A DNA stretch of 64,000 nucleotides from Locusta migratoria (taxonomy: Eukaryota > Arthropoda > Insecta > Orthoptera > Acrididae), in contig CM048744.1 in NCBI GenBank assembly GCA_026315105.1, positions 835,398,094-835,462,093 on the forward strand. Direction: 5' to 3'. Each line of letters starts with the position of its first letter. Within the stretch, counting starts at the first letter, position 1. Below the pieces are notes generated by a model. The model saw only the letters and a list, made by a program, of their open reading frames with translations. It had not been told where the DNA came from and made no database searches. Shown piece after piece: positions 20,468 through 29,999 of the stretch. Both the position numbers and the translations under genes were made by a program.

Positions 20468-21370
20468 TCTATATCTATAAATGTGAATGTCTGTTCGGTG
20501 TACGCTTATCACGTCCGAACGACAAGACGCAGAGACTTAAATATTTGTACAGTTACTAATTTAAACCTGAGGAAGGTTTTAGGCGCGGTTTTATAGCGAT
20601 CTGATAGATATTTAGTAATTTGAAGAATATAACGCGAAATGCGGAACAATAATTACTCTTTGAAAATTATATTTATTCTTTGAAAATGGTTTTATTGGTT
20701 TCATTGTTGCTTGAGGGTTGATAATGAAAAAAGGGTGGAATATATTGGCATCGAAAGTTATCGGTGTATATAAAATTCTACGTGTGTGTATGTGTTAATA
20801 TTTCACTCTGCAGCGAAAACTACAGAACGCAAACAAATGATCTGTGTGTAATTGTTATCCGAAGTCTCCCGTTGTACACTTAGCACTTCCATGCCGATAG
20901 CGATAAAGGGGTGGAAGATACAGTGGTTGAAAGTCGTCAAATAATGAAAAAATTCGGACTGAAGGCGAGCGATGACGTTTGTTACTCTATAGCAAGGAGG
21001 TTAAATACAGCGAAACGTGATGCCACAGACGATACCTTTGGTCTATGCGTGCTATAATGTCTTCAGCTCTTTCTCTGTAAGGATAAGCATACGAATAAGG
21101 GCATATAAGAATAAATAAATAAAGCAGCAAAAAAGAAATTTCTTTTAATACATCTCTTTAAAAAAATCGATTTGACGTTTCGCAGTTCCATAGCAGTTCC
21201 ATGCCGATAGCTATAAGGGGGTGGAAGATACGGTGGTTGAAGTCAAATTATAAAAAAATTCGGACTGAAGGTCAGCGATGACGTTTCCGACTCTATATCA
21301 AGGAGGTTACATACAGCGAAACGTGGTGCCACAGACCATATATTTGGTCTATGTGTGCTACAATGTCTTC

Positions 21371-21456
<86 letters not shown>

Positions 21457-21575
21457 AAATATTAGTTTCTAAAAAGGTATTGTATTTCATATCATCCTTC
21501 AAAACCAGTTTCATAGCACACAACTGAAAGATAATCAACCAACACGCGAGCGGAGCCGTGGGTTTAAGCCAATAG
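20468..21575 (+). mobile_element. non-autonomous Helitron, copy 1
   Basis: The 5' end is TCTATATCTATAAATGTGAA after an A. The 3' end has ACACGCGAGCGGAGCCGTGG, then GTTTAAGC with a mutated CTAG terminus, followed by T. This is the expected A...T setting with a GC-rich hairpin just upstream of the end. The same termini are intact in the 36421-37499 copy. Inside, a ~280-300 bp unit is duplicated (about 20890-21175 and 21190-21480, both with CCATGCCGATAGC, GGTGGAAGATAC, TTCGGACTGAAGG, ATGTCTTCAGCTC). No Rep/helicase gene is present. Confidence 0.72.
21374..21455. repeat. (CT)n microsatellite inside the Helitron
   Basis: About 40 CT units extend from the TTCAGCTCTCTC end of the second internal unit. 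The first unit has only CAGCTCTTTCTCTG at the same place, so the run expanded after the internal duplication. Confidence 0.95.
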
Positions 21576-21783
21576 TTCATAAATATCTTAAACCAAAACA
21601 AATTTGTCTGTGAATCACATAAATAACATTACGAACATTCTGAACCTATGTTTGCAACGTGTAGGTATTCCCAAACTCAGCACAACGGTACATAAGACGA
21701 ATAGTTTTCTTGTGTTATGACTACTCTTGGCAGGCAGTGCACAGGACTTTAAACTAGGGGGCGTTGCTTATGGCCGCCACTGG

Positions 21784-22549
21784 TACGTTTTTGTGTCCAT
21801 TCTGAAATACTACGTTTCTGAAAGTTTTCCCTGACCCGTAATAGAAGCGTTCTAAGTTCTGATGTCCATTGTAGAGGCCTCAAAAAAAGGGGGTGAGGGA
21901 GATAAGAGGGTGTGTGACGGCCTTCCCACCTCGAGACAAATCTACGGTGGCGTTGGTCACAGATGTTGCGGCATTTCGTGCTGATGTGACTCATTAGCCC
22001 ACGATACACATCTGAGGCCTGGCCTACTTTTCGTGATCATAGACACCTCGATGTTCAAAGCGGCATCCAGCCCAACTGCGACGACACAGGGCATTGCAAA
22101 TCAGTATAAAGGAATGTTTATAAGTGTTTTTTTTTTTTCTCTTCCGGTCACAATCTCATGGAAGTGCATATAAAATGAACAACGTGTATTTTTATTTTGA
22201 ACGTAAATGAAGACGCGTTTATACTCCGCGTGCTACGAAATGGGTGTAAAAATAGCGCCTTTACCTCTGACCGGTAACAACAACGAAAGCGGCTGCCCTC
22301 GCCACTGGTTCCCACCTCATTAGTCGTCCACTGGAATATTCAGCTGCTTGTACTCACCCAGGACAGGCAGTTGCGGTGAAATATTTACGTGGCATGCAAG
22401 AGTCTAACGCAGGGAAATTCGCCCCGAGTGTACTGCTTGGTTTACAAACAACGCAAACGTACATATGGCAGAGAACGAGATGAAGCCTTGTCAAAATGCA
22501 CCCTGATCGAACCACAGTGTAACTCATTTTTTTAAGGCATAAAATGAAA
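21784..22549. other. no gene seen
   Basis: The short minus-strand frame at 21749-22009 has no recognised domain. No repeats or RNA motifs are identified. Confidence 0.4.
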
Positions 22550-23165
22550 AGGTTTCAGAAATTACTACAACCCGTCGCTTTTTGTTTCTTCTTAATGAAG
22601 ATTTATTAAACCATTACCGGTTTGAAGCTGCCTAGCAGCTCATCACATTTGTATCTGTGGCAGGGCAGAAAACGAGAAAAAGTAAACACTTTACAGCCAC
22701 TACCACATCTTTCAGCTTGTAAACAAACCAAAGAGTATGTTTATACTCTTTGGTTTGTTTACAAGCTGAAAGATGTGGTAGTGGCTGTAAAGTCATAATG
22801 CGTGTGAAGTGTTTCTTAAGTTTACCACTTGAAAGTCGTGGGAGTTGCTGTGGTGTGTTGATGGAAGGGAAGTGTTGTGAAATACTATACAAAAGCGGAC
22901 CAAATATGGACAAATTAAATGTGAAACGCATTAATGTAAGTAACGTCTTGAAGACACACATATTGCAATTATTAAGTGTAGCATACCAAAATTAGTGTTT
23001 ACTTTTTTCTCGTTTTCTGCCCTGCCACAGATACAAATATAATTTGCACTACATGTATACCGTCTGATGATGAGCTGCTAGGCAGCTTGAAACCGGAAAT
23101 GGTTTAATAAATCTTCATTAAGAAGAAACAAAAGGCGACTGGTTTCAGTAATTTCTGAAACCTAT
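22550..23165. repeat. foldback element with hammerhead-like hairpins (Penelope-type pLTR pair?)
   Basis: The outer arms (22550-22685 and 23008-23165) are inverted copies: GTTTCAGAAATTACT, TAATGAAGATTTATTAAACC, AGCTGCCTAGCAGCTCATCA and CTGTGGCAGGGCAGAAAACG. An inner palindrome (22686-22740 against 22745-22797) with CTTTACAGCCACTACCACAT is nested within the left side. The plus-strand copy of the hairpin has a CTGATGA...GAAAC core. Inverted units with such hairpins fit Penelope-like retroelement terminal sequences, but no coding remnant is present here. Confidence 0.6.
23064..23093 (+). ncRNA. hammerhead-ribozyme-like core
   Basis: CTGATGA at 23064-23070 is followed by a 6 bp perfect stem (AGCTGC/GCAGCT with a TAG loop) and then GAAAC at 23089-23093. 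This is the hammerhead core order with stem II. A short stem III (ACC...GGT) can be drawn before a TT cleavage position near 23106. Stem I pairing is not evident, so activity is doubtful. The mirror copy at 22625-22655 has lost the C of the core. Penelope-like elements are known to carry hammerhead motifs. Confidence 0.4.
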
Positions 23166-24003
23166 TTCAAGAGAGAGTCGCAGGTTCCAACACAATGGAT
23201 AAAAGTTTTATAAAATGAAAAGAGCAAAGAGGAAGGTTTCAAAAGCAGTACTACTGTAGACAACTGTCACTGGAATACGAAGAAGGATGTGAACAAATAT
23301 GAAGAGAAAGAGGATTAAATGACTTGGAAATGCATCGTGTTTCACCAGCCTCCCGCCGTTCACTGTGGGTAACATTAGCATCATGATCAAATCCAGGCGA
23401 ACGCGATAAACTGACTAAACGAGCATAATGCACTGTTGCTATCATAGCTGCCAGCACTATATGTAAAGCTGTTGCATGCCGGCAGCTTTTCATTACTGGT
23501 TTTCCATTACAGCGCCTATTCAAAATAATTCTCCGATAACATCACAACCGCTCAGCACAAAGTGCACTTTACTCCAAAGGACAAAAGAGAACCGCTTCGA
23601 ATAAAACATTATGACCACCCGCTTAGCAGGTAGCTCGTTAGTTTCGGACCGAATGCCGCAGAAACGTGGACACAACGCAATAAATCAACGAGTGTGCATG
23701 GTACAGATTAGACAGCCCCTTAATAAGTTACCGGAAGTACGGGGCCGTAGCTGATATCCGATAGCGCAGTGGCATTTGAACAATTGAAAGGGATTTCAAA
23801 TTACTGGCTTTTGTTAAGGGAATTTTTTACAGAATTTACATGGACTGTTCAGACTCTTAGTGTTGAGTTCTAAGCTAATGTACACAAGCTGTCAAACGGC
23901 TGAAAGGCGCAGCTGAAATAGCACGGCATCGAATATTACTGGTTGTTTCATACGAACTTTCTAAAACGCAATGAATTAATATTGATCCTCTTCCTTGTCT
24001 GTC

Positions 24004-24048
<45 letters not shown>

Positions 24049-24160
24049 TTATTTTTTTATTTGAATTCTAATTCAATTATTCGGTTATACGCCGATATCA
24101 CTATTCCTATCATTGAGGTAATTTTAGTACCTGCTGTTTATTTCCGAATATATTGCAATA
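23166..24160. other. no gene seen; (GT)n microsatellite
   Basis: About 1 kb has no recognisable gene. A (GT)n run of about 20 units lies at 24008-24048, preceded by CTGTCTGTCTGT. Confidence 0.5.
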
Positions 24161-24163
24161 TTA

Positions 24164-25054
24164 CATGTTACAAAAAGTCACGGCCAAACTTTCAGGAAAC
24201 ATTCCTCACATACAAAGAAAGAAAATATGTTATGTGGACATGTGTCCGGAAACGCTTAATTTCCATGTTAGAGCTCATTTTATTACTTCTCTTCAAATCG
24301 CATTGATCATGGAATGGAAACACACAGCAACAGGACGTATCAGCATGACTTCAAACACTTTGCTACAGGAAATGTTCAAAATGTCCTCCGTCGCATGGAA
24401 TCCCTGATGCGCGGATACAGCCCTGGAGAATGGCGTATTGTAGTATCACAGCTGTCCACAATACGAGCACGAAGAGTCTCTACATTTGGCATCGGGGTTG
24501 CGTAGACAAGAGCTTTCAAATGCCCCCATAAATGAAAGCCAAGAGGATTGAGGTCAGGAGAGCGTGTAGGCCATGGAATTGGTTCGCCTCTACCAATCTA
24601 TCGGTCACCGAATCTGTTGTTGAGAAGCGTACGAACACGTCGACTGAAATGTGCAGGAGCTCCATAGTGCATGAACCACATGTTGTGTCGAAGGCACATG
24701 TTCTAGCAACACAGGTAGAGTATCCCGTATGAAATCATGATAACGTGCTCCAGTGAGTGTAGGTGGAAGAACATGAGGCCCAATCAAGACATCACCAACA
24801 ATTCCTGCCCAAACGTTCACAGAAAATGTGTTGATGACGTGGAATCGAGGAAGTACAGTACATCCTAACGAAACAATTGGGTATTTTGACAATTGTCTGC
24901 ACGAATTATCTCAATTTACATTTAAAAAGAAATACTAAAATGAGCTTAACATGGAAATTAAGCGCGTCCGGACACATGTCCACATAACATTTTCTTTCTT
25001 TATGTGTGAGCAATGCTTACTGAAAGTTTGGCCGCACCTTTTTGTAACACCCTG
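24164..25054. mobile_element. Tc1/mariner-superfamily element with ~120 bp TIRs
   Basis: The right end reads inward on the minus strand CAGGGTGTTACAAAAAGGTG. The left end is CATGTTACAAAAAGTCACGG, a slightly deleted match. The inverted similarity continues through GGCCAAACTTTCAG, ATGTTATGTGGACATGTGTC and CTTAATTTCCATGTTA, about 120 bp. TA flanks both ends (24162-24163, 25055-25056). The interior is a minus-strand transposase C-terminal half. At 891 bp it is too short for a full element. Confidence 0.8.
24320..24892 (-). pseudogene. mariner-group transposase, C-terminal catalytic fragment
   Basis: The minus strand reads NVWAGIVGDVLIGPHVLP, TGARYHDFIRDTLPVLLEHV and (after a frame change near 24660) YGAPAHFSRRVRTLLNNRFG. 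This is the second-Asp region of DDE transposases of the mariner group; the usual HDGAPAHF is HYGAPAHF here, so that Asp appears replaced by Tyr. Upstream helix-turn-helix sequence is missing and later parts drift between frames. It is inactive. Confidence 0.7.
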
Positions 25055-25446
25055 TATAAAGGGTGCAAATTTGTCCCACGCGTTCCACTAGGTTCGCTTA
25101 AGGCAAATTTGATCGTCTAAGTTTCATATCGAACAGCTCTCGATAACGACGACGACTCGGCTCTGTGCTCCTGACACGCACAGTTATCCAGATGGAAAAC
25201 GTGATCGCCGCCGGAGCGAGATCCAGTTGTCACGGCACCTTCGCCCAGTAGGACAGACTCCGTGGAAACCGAGAAGAATGTTGTGCCTCCCCCTTCCTCC
25301 CTTGCCACTACAGTTTTCGAGGCTGCCTACTCGGACGTGCTTGTGTATTTTAAGTTATGCAACATGCAACGTCGCCGTAAGCTGACGGATGGGAAATTCC
25401 GTTTCTGCAGTGATGCGGAAATTAGCTTCACACGTTCAACCGTTTT

Positions 25447-25655
25447 CAGGGTTTGTTTATAAGAAGTAACACTTCTGCTACCAGTAACTATTATTACATA
25501 TTATTTAGCAGGACGCGTTTCGGGGAAATAATTTTCCATTTTCAAGTGCTTTTTGTGCTATCCCATTAGTTCCCGAAACGCACCGCGCCGTACTAAATAA
25601 AATATATAAACCGTGACTAAAAGCAGAACTATTATTTATAAACAAACCCACTGAT
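25447..25655. repeat. short foldback unit
   Basis: The arms GGGTTTGTTTATAA...GACGCGTTTCGGG (25449-25526) and CCCGAAACGC...TTATAAACAAACCC (25572-25651) are imperfect inverted copies around a ~45 bp centre (GAAATAATTTTCCATTTTCA). The GAAACGCGT edge next to a hairpin resembles the 3' side of hammerhead-type units, with the CTGATGA half eroded. No coding sequence is present. Confidence 0.6.
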
Positions 25656-25659
25656 CAAT

Positions 25660-26619
25660 GGGTCGCAGGGTTACAAAATCCAGTTTCAAATGGATAAAAA
25701 TCACATATTCAGGGTGTATAGTGAAATGGCTGATCGAGGCAGTCAGTGGACCACAGGCGAACTACCGCCCATTCGGACACACCTTATTTCAGCTGCAGAA
25801 TTCCACTATCGTGGTAATAAGAGTCTCCACAATATCGTGTGACCTCTTTCACCTATATTCCACCTTCAATATATCAAAAGCATCGTAACCAATGTATGCC
25901 GTATCACGAAGATCTGTCTGTGCAGACGCTAGTTCCGACTTCCCACCCCTCTCCGGCTCAATGAACGTCAACATCATCTAGGGAAACGTTATAGTAGTTA
26001 CAGGTATTAAGTTGTAAAACAACACAAATGTAAAATTACCTACAACTAAACGAATGTATTGTAGTAAAGCTATGAATGATTAAATATATTTAATAAGTCG
26101 TTTTCCGTACAGTTATTCACATTCTTCCGTTACGGTTACTGCTACTCGTACTGTCGGAGTAATAGTGATCCTTTTGAGAGCTTCAAGTGTCAGGCTGTCC
26201 TGTAGTTTACCGAAAATCACGTCAAAGCAACGAATAGACATAGGAAAATAAGTATAAAATTTGTCTTCGTCTTTGCGCTAATCGGAATACAGCGTGACGA
26301 ACGCTCCTTTCACTCACCTTTGCTCCACCGTGTAATACACGCTAAACCATCTACCTGGTGTGTACTTTTTCTTGTATATCAGATAGGTTGAAATGACTTA
26401 ATTGTAACGAGCTCAAATTCATCTATGCGATTAAACAGAACGATGTGCCAGAGCACAGCGCAGAAAAGTCTGCGTTCGCTTGACTATACAAAAAGTGCAC
26501 GCATCCGCCTAACTGTGTAGACCAGTGACGCGGATCCGCCAACCGCACGCGGAACGCCGAGCACGGACCATCCGCATAAGAGTGTAACGGGCCCAAGACT
26601 GTGTCGGTGTTGTTGACAC
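25660..26619. other. no gene seen
   Basis: This is AT-rich DNA with no supportable gene, RNA or repeat. Confidence 0.4.
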
Positions 26620-26768
26620 TTACGGCTAGTCTACACGTCGACACTAGGTTGCGACACTCGTTTCATGAAATGAATTTCGCGCAACTGGTTTCTTGTCTGT
26701 CTGTAGACACAGCGCCAATACTATACACTTCAGTTTCGTTGTTTTGCGAGTGCCGTAGTCGTCGTAGA

Positions 26769-26942
26769 ATGAAAGTTTTGGTAGCTGTAAGAGTTGTGGC
26801 GGAGCTATTGCTTCTCTGTGTGAAGTCGCTGCATAAGACTAAACATAAACAGAATAAGAAACGTGTTTGGGTTTGTGATTTGATTAAAAAAAGACTTCAG
26901 TTCGGTTGTTTAGCGACTTTGCTGAAAGAAATTTTAATTAAA
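26769..26942 (+). pseudogene. HARBI1-like transposase N-terminus (element A)
   Basis: Starting at MKVLVAVRVVAELLLLCVKS, the frame continues LHKTKHKQNKKRVWVCDLIK and FGCLATLLKEILIK. It then enters the TIR of the inserted element B. It matches the start of the HARBI1 fragment at 7630 (minus) with few differences and, unlike it, has no frameshift over this range. The Lys-rich stretch may act as a nuclear signal in the parent protein. It is truncated by insertion. Confidence 0.65.
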
Positions 26943-27061
26943 AGGCTAGTTTACACGACGACACTACGCTTCATGAAACTGCGCTACTGGCCATTTCGCA
27001 TGCGCGGCAGGCGTTGGCGCAACTCGTTGGCGAAACCAAATAGTTTCGGCACCTTCCAACT

Positions 27062-27391
27062 TTGGCGAAACTGATTGCGCGTGTTTTTAGGTTAGGTTAT
27101 GACCAATACAGAATAAAATACAACATAAAGGGGGGAATGGAAGAAATAATTCGGTTTTTGAACAAATATGCCATGAATAGGTGTTTGTGCGACTTTAAGC
27201 AGTGGCGTATTAGTGCTCTTGAAGCAATTATTCGTGAATTAAATATTTATGGGTTGACGATTAGTGAATTGCAGACTAAAATTCATTCAATTTCAAATAC
27301 TTATACAAACGAACTATGGCAATTGTGGATTTCGAAACACAGTACAGGTACTGCAGAGACGAATATCTACTTGACAAGAAGCATAACGTGA
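27062..27391 (+). CDS. Harbinger accessory protein, MADF (Myb/SANT-like) domain
   Basis: This 109-residue frame is the better-preserved of the two MADF genes. After MAKLIARVFRLGYDQYR it has EEIIRFLNKYAMNRCLCDFK, then ALEAIIRELNIYGLTISELQ, TKIHSISNTYTNELWQLWIS. That gives the three-helix MADF layout with both halves intact. The partner protein in Harbinger systems binds DNA and assists the transposase in the nucleus. The last ~25 codons overlap the antisense HARBI1 fragment, so the natural C-terminus may be lost. It is open, but whether it is expressed is unknown. Confidence 0.7.
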   Translation: MAKLIARVFRLGYDQYRIKYNIKGGMEEIIRFLNKYAMNRCLCDFKQWRISALEAIIRELNIYGLTISELQTKIHSISNTYTNELWQLWISKHSTGTAETNIYLTRSIT

Positions 27392-27575
27392 TTTGTAGTT
27401 TAAGTTCTGGTAACAATGCTTCACGCATACCAGTATCTTGTATCTTTATTGCATTACTAACTCTGTTTAAAAGGAAGGTAAACTGCTCTGTTGTCTTTCG
27501 AAGTTGATTAAAATATATTCTAGTGTTTTCAATTACAATTTCTTTCAGCAAGGTCGCTAAGCAACCGAGCTGACG

Positions 27576-27609
<34 letters not shown>

Positions 27610-27719
27610 CCAGTCACGAACCCAAACACGTTTTTAATTCCTTTTCATGTTTAGTCTTATGCAGCGACTTGATACAGAGATAGCTCCGCCACAACTCTTA
27701 CAGATACCAAAACTTTCAT
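27276..27719 (-). pseudogene. HARBI1-like transposase N-terminal fragment (element B)
   Basis: From ATG at 27719 the start (MKVLV) is followed by frame breaks, then a run over 27590-27330: GCLATLLKEIVIENTR, YFNQLRKTTEQFTFLLNRVS, IQDTGMREALLPELKLQITL and CFLSSRYSSLQYLYCVSKST. This covers the N-terminal ~120 residues of HARBI1-like proteins. It then runs antisense into the MADF end. A poly-T insertion adds a Lys run. No DDE residues are present, so it is inactive. Confidence 0.75.
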
Positions 27720-27980
27720 TCGGCGACTACGGCACTCACAAAACAACGAAACTGAAGTGTATAGTATTGGCGCCGTGTCTACAGACACACACGAAACCAG
27801 TTGCGTGCAATTTATTTCCTGAAGTGAGTGTCGTCGTGTAGACTAGCCTTAACCTAAAGACGCGCGCAATCAGTTTCGCCAAAGTTGGAACGAGCCGAAA
27901 GTGTTTAGTTTCGCGAACGCGTGCCGCGCATGCGCACTGGCCAGTACAGTAAGTAGTGTGGTCGTGGAAAGTGGCGTTTA

Positions 27981-28385
27981 CGTGGCCGGCTGCTGGCCGG
28001 CGATCGTGTTACTCCATCGAGAGACGCAGCGGCCAGTGCTGGCGGACAACAGGTGCACGCGTCACGCACAACAGGTGCCGGCGGGCGTGTCCGCGGCCGC
28101 TACTTGTTGCTCGCTCGCCGCACATTGCACTGCACGGGCTGCACGTTCAGGCTGGCCTGCACTGCACTCAGTCGCAAAGGTATTCGGACAGCACGTAAAT
28201 GCGCATAATTTTGCAGTTTGCTGCATTAACAAATACAGACATTGCACTTTGTAATGTATCTGAGACTCCTGGTACGAGGTCGCAATGTCAAACACGCGTC
28301 AAATACGAAGAATTGTTGTTGGACATGTGTCATTTAGTTTTGGCCTGCAGCATTGTGTATGTCTTTTAACGACATACTGTTAATC
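27981..28385. other. no gene seen; GC-rich
   Basis: GC-rich sequence with CGGCCGGCTGCTGGCCGGCG at 27985-28004 (an imperfect palindrome) precedes AT-rich DNA. No protein domain is recognised in the 117-codon frame at 27901-28254. Confidence 0.4.
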
Positions 28386-28456
28386 TAAGTAATGCCAAAA
28401 TGCTGCTTTACTTTATAGATGTTAAAAACTGTTTATTAATATAGCAATAAGGCCTA

Positions 28457-28480
28457 TTTCGGCACTGTGGCCATCATCAG
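28457..28480 (-). ncRNA. hammerhead-ribozyme-like core (left arm)
   Basis: On the minus strand CTGATGA is followed by a short hairpin TGGCCACAGTGCC (GGC/GCC stem) and GAAA. A possible stem III (ATAG...CTAT) follows, before TA. Stem I complementarity is not seen, so self-cleavage is unproven. The mirror copy lies at 29976-29999. Confidence 0.45.
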
Positions 28481-28635
28481 GCTATCTGCGGACAAATATT
28501 TAAGGTTAAAATGAGTAAAATAAAGATGCTTACAATTTTTATACATTTTTCGTGACATTATTTCAGACTTACGTCCATATAGCATAGTGGAGGTATAATT
28601 TATTATAATATCTGCATATAATTGCAGTATAAATG

Positions 28636-28637
<2 letters not shown>

Positions 28638-28682
<45 letters not shown>
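28638..28682. repeat. (AT)n microsatellite
   Basis: About 22 AT units lie in the left arm of the Penelope-like dimer. The matching place on the right arm (near 29806) has only ATATATATA, so this run expanded after dimer formation. Confidence 0.95.
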
Positions 28683-28688
<6 letters not shown>

Positions 28689-29218
28689 GTGCTTATCAGG
28701 TATTAATTCATTACTGCTATTCTGTCAGTTTGACATCTTCCAGCGATGCTCTATGGTTACAGTTTGTTTATTACTCAGTGATCTCCATACAAACTGGATG
28801 TATAACTGACGTCTCCGAGCATATAATTGCCTGCACATTCATATGTTTTGCACACGATTTCGCATTGTCCGCCATGTTTAAATTTGGCAAATGAATTTCT
28901 ATCAGTTATTACGTAACAAAGAATTGCTTGCTTACCTCTTAATTTGGAATTTAATTAATTATTCGATGTAGTAAGCTGATATGGGAGCGGAATCTAAACA
29001 TATTTTCTTTTCTTTTTGTTGTAATGCGTCTTAGCAACCATGTTTGAATTTGCAGGAAACTAAATATGAACATCTATGGCTGGCACGCTAAGACAACTGA
29101 AGTCCAACATCCTGATATTAGAGAGATCAATTTTATTACTGCATATAGTGCGATCTTTGGTAGTGTGCTGTGATCTTTATTATGTTATGGTATTACGATA
29201 CATATCTTTGTTTTAACT

Positions 29219-29480
29219 CTATTCGAAAATTTTAATAAAGTTGTCTAGATAATGTTTGTGTTTTAGTTCGGTTTGTTCATTTAAAATTTCGTCAGGGCTT
29301 TCCTTCAAATGTGTATAAATTTCCATCTCTTCCAGGATGTTCATATGATAATCTTTTGGTGTGATATGTAATATTTTCATTGCGTCTGTAATTCGATCGG
29401 TTTCGGGATTTTCCGTTTTCAAGTGGTTAAAGAATGCTGAAAGATTTTTGTCGGAATTACAGACGCAATGAAAATATTAC
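29219..29480 (-). pseudogene. Penelope-like protein C-terminus (left copy)
   Basis: The minus-strand frame reads NSDKNLSAFFNHLKTENPET, then ITDAMKILHITPKDYHMNIL, EEMEIYTHLKESPDEILNEQ and ends HYLDNFIKIFE before a stop at 29219. The pattern (..HL.. N.. I..AMKILH...KG..MN.LEE.EIY) fits the C-terminal GIY-YIG endonuclease end of Penelope-like proteins. Reverse transcriptase and the rest of the endonuclease are absent (5' truncation). It is not functional. Confidence 0.65.
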
Positions 29481-29615
29481 GTATCACACCAAAAGGTTAC
29501 CATATGAACATCATGGAAGAGATAGAAATTTACACACATTTGAAGGAAAGCCCTGACGAAATTTTAAATGAACAAACCGAACTGAAACACAAACATTATC
29601 TAAGACAACTTTATT
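29440..29615 (+). pseudogene. Penelope-like protein C-terminus (right copy)
   Basis: The plus strand reads ITDAMKILRITPKGYHMNIM, EEIEIYTHLKESPDEILNEQ and TELKHKHYL, then frameshifts to an early stop near 29615. It is about 90 percent like the left copy. It begins abruptly where the left copy also begins, so both were truncated at nearly the same codon. Confidence 0.65.
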
Positions 29616-29975
29616 AAAATTTTCGAATAGAGTTAAAACAAAGATATGCATCGTAATACCATAACATAATAAAGATCACACCACACTACCAAAGATCCCA
29701 CTATATGCAGTAAAACTGCAACCATAGACCATCGCTGGAGGTTATTTCAAACTGACAGAATAGCAGTAATGAATTAATACCTGATAAGCACAAAATAATA
29801 TATATACCATGTAAAGAGCATTTATACTGCAATTATATGCTGCTGTTATAATAAATTATACCTCCACGATGCCATATGGACGTAAGTCTAGAATAATATG
29901 TCACGAAAAATGTATCAAAATTGCAAGTATCTTTATTTTACTCATTTTAAGCTTAAATTTTAGTCCGCAGATAGC

Positions 29976-29999
29976 CTGATGATAGCCACAGTGCCGAAA
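29976..29999 (+). ncRNA. hammerhead-ribozyme-like core (right arm)
   Basis: CTGATGA (29976-29982) is followed by TAGCCACAGTGCC and GAAA (29996-29999). One stem II pair is lost relative to the left arm. The spacing matches the left-arm motif exactly. Confidence 0.4.

Larger units (their letters stand above)
20220..21783. mobile_element. long-TIR element enclosing a Helitron
   Basis: The outer 230 bp on each side are imperfect inverted copies. CACTGGCGTATTATGGCAAC and CTGTGCGCTGCCTGCCAAGA, then GAGTAGTCATAACA at 20220-20300, match the reverse complement of 21700-21783. Inner blocks (GGAATACTTACACGTTACA, CAGAATGTTCTTAATGTTAT) match inverted sequence near 21590-21690. The outermost CAGTGGCGGCC-like end is hAT-like, but an 8 bp duplication was not found. 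A Helitron occupies the centre, so whatever core existed is displaced or lost. Confidence 0.6.
26943..27849. mobile_element. PIF/Harbinger element B (inner)
   Basis: Ends are AGGCTAGTTTACACGACGAC and its inverse, ending ACTAGCCT. TAA follows at 27850-27852, and TAAA precedes, a one-base-imperfect duplication. It is 907 bp and collinear with the 6879-7776 copy from end to end, including the place where the MADF and HARBI1 fragments meet. A poly-T tract (27580-27606) was gained in the HARBI1 part. Confidence 0.85.
26623..27977. mobile_element. PIF/Harbinger element A (outer, split by element B)
   Basis: This is the same family as the 6.9 kb element but in the opposite orientation. The left end CGGCTAGTCTACACGTCGAC (26623) equals the right end of copy 1. 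The right part (27853-27977: GCGCAATCAGTTTCGCC, CGCATGCGCACTGGCCAGTA) equals the left end of copy 1 inverted, with an eroded terminus GTGGTCGTGGAAAGTGGC. TTA flanks occur at 26620-26622 and 27978-27980. Element B sits inside it. The MADF gene and the rest of HARBI1 are missing from A itself. Confidence 0.75.

Noticed and set aside
29219..29422. complete small host gene
   Set aside because: It is the truncated C-terminus of a Penelope-like protein, duplicated in inverted orientation at 29440-29615.
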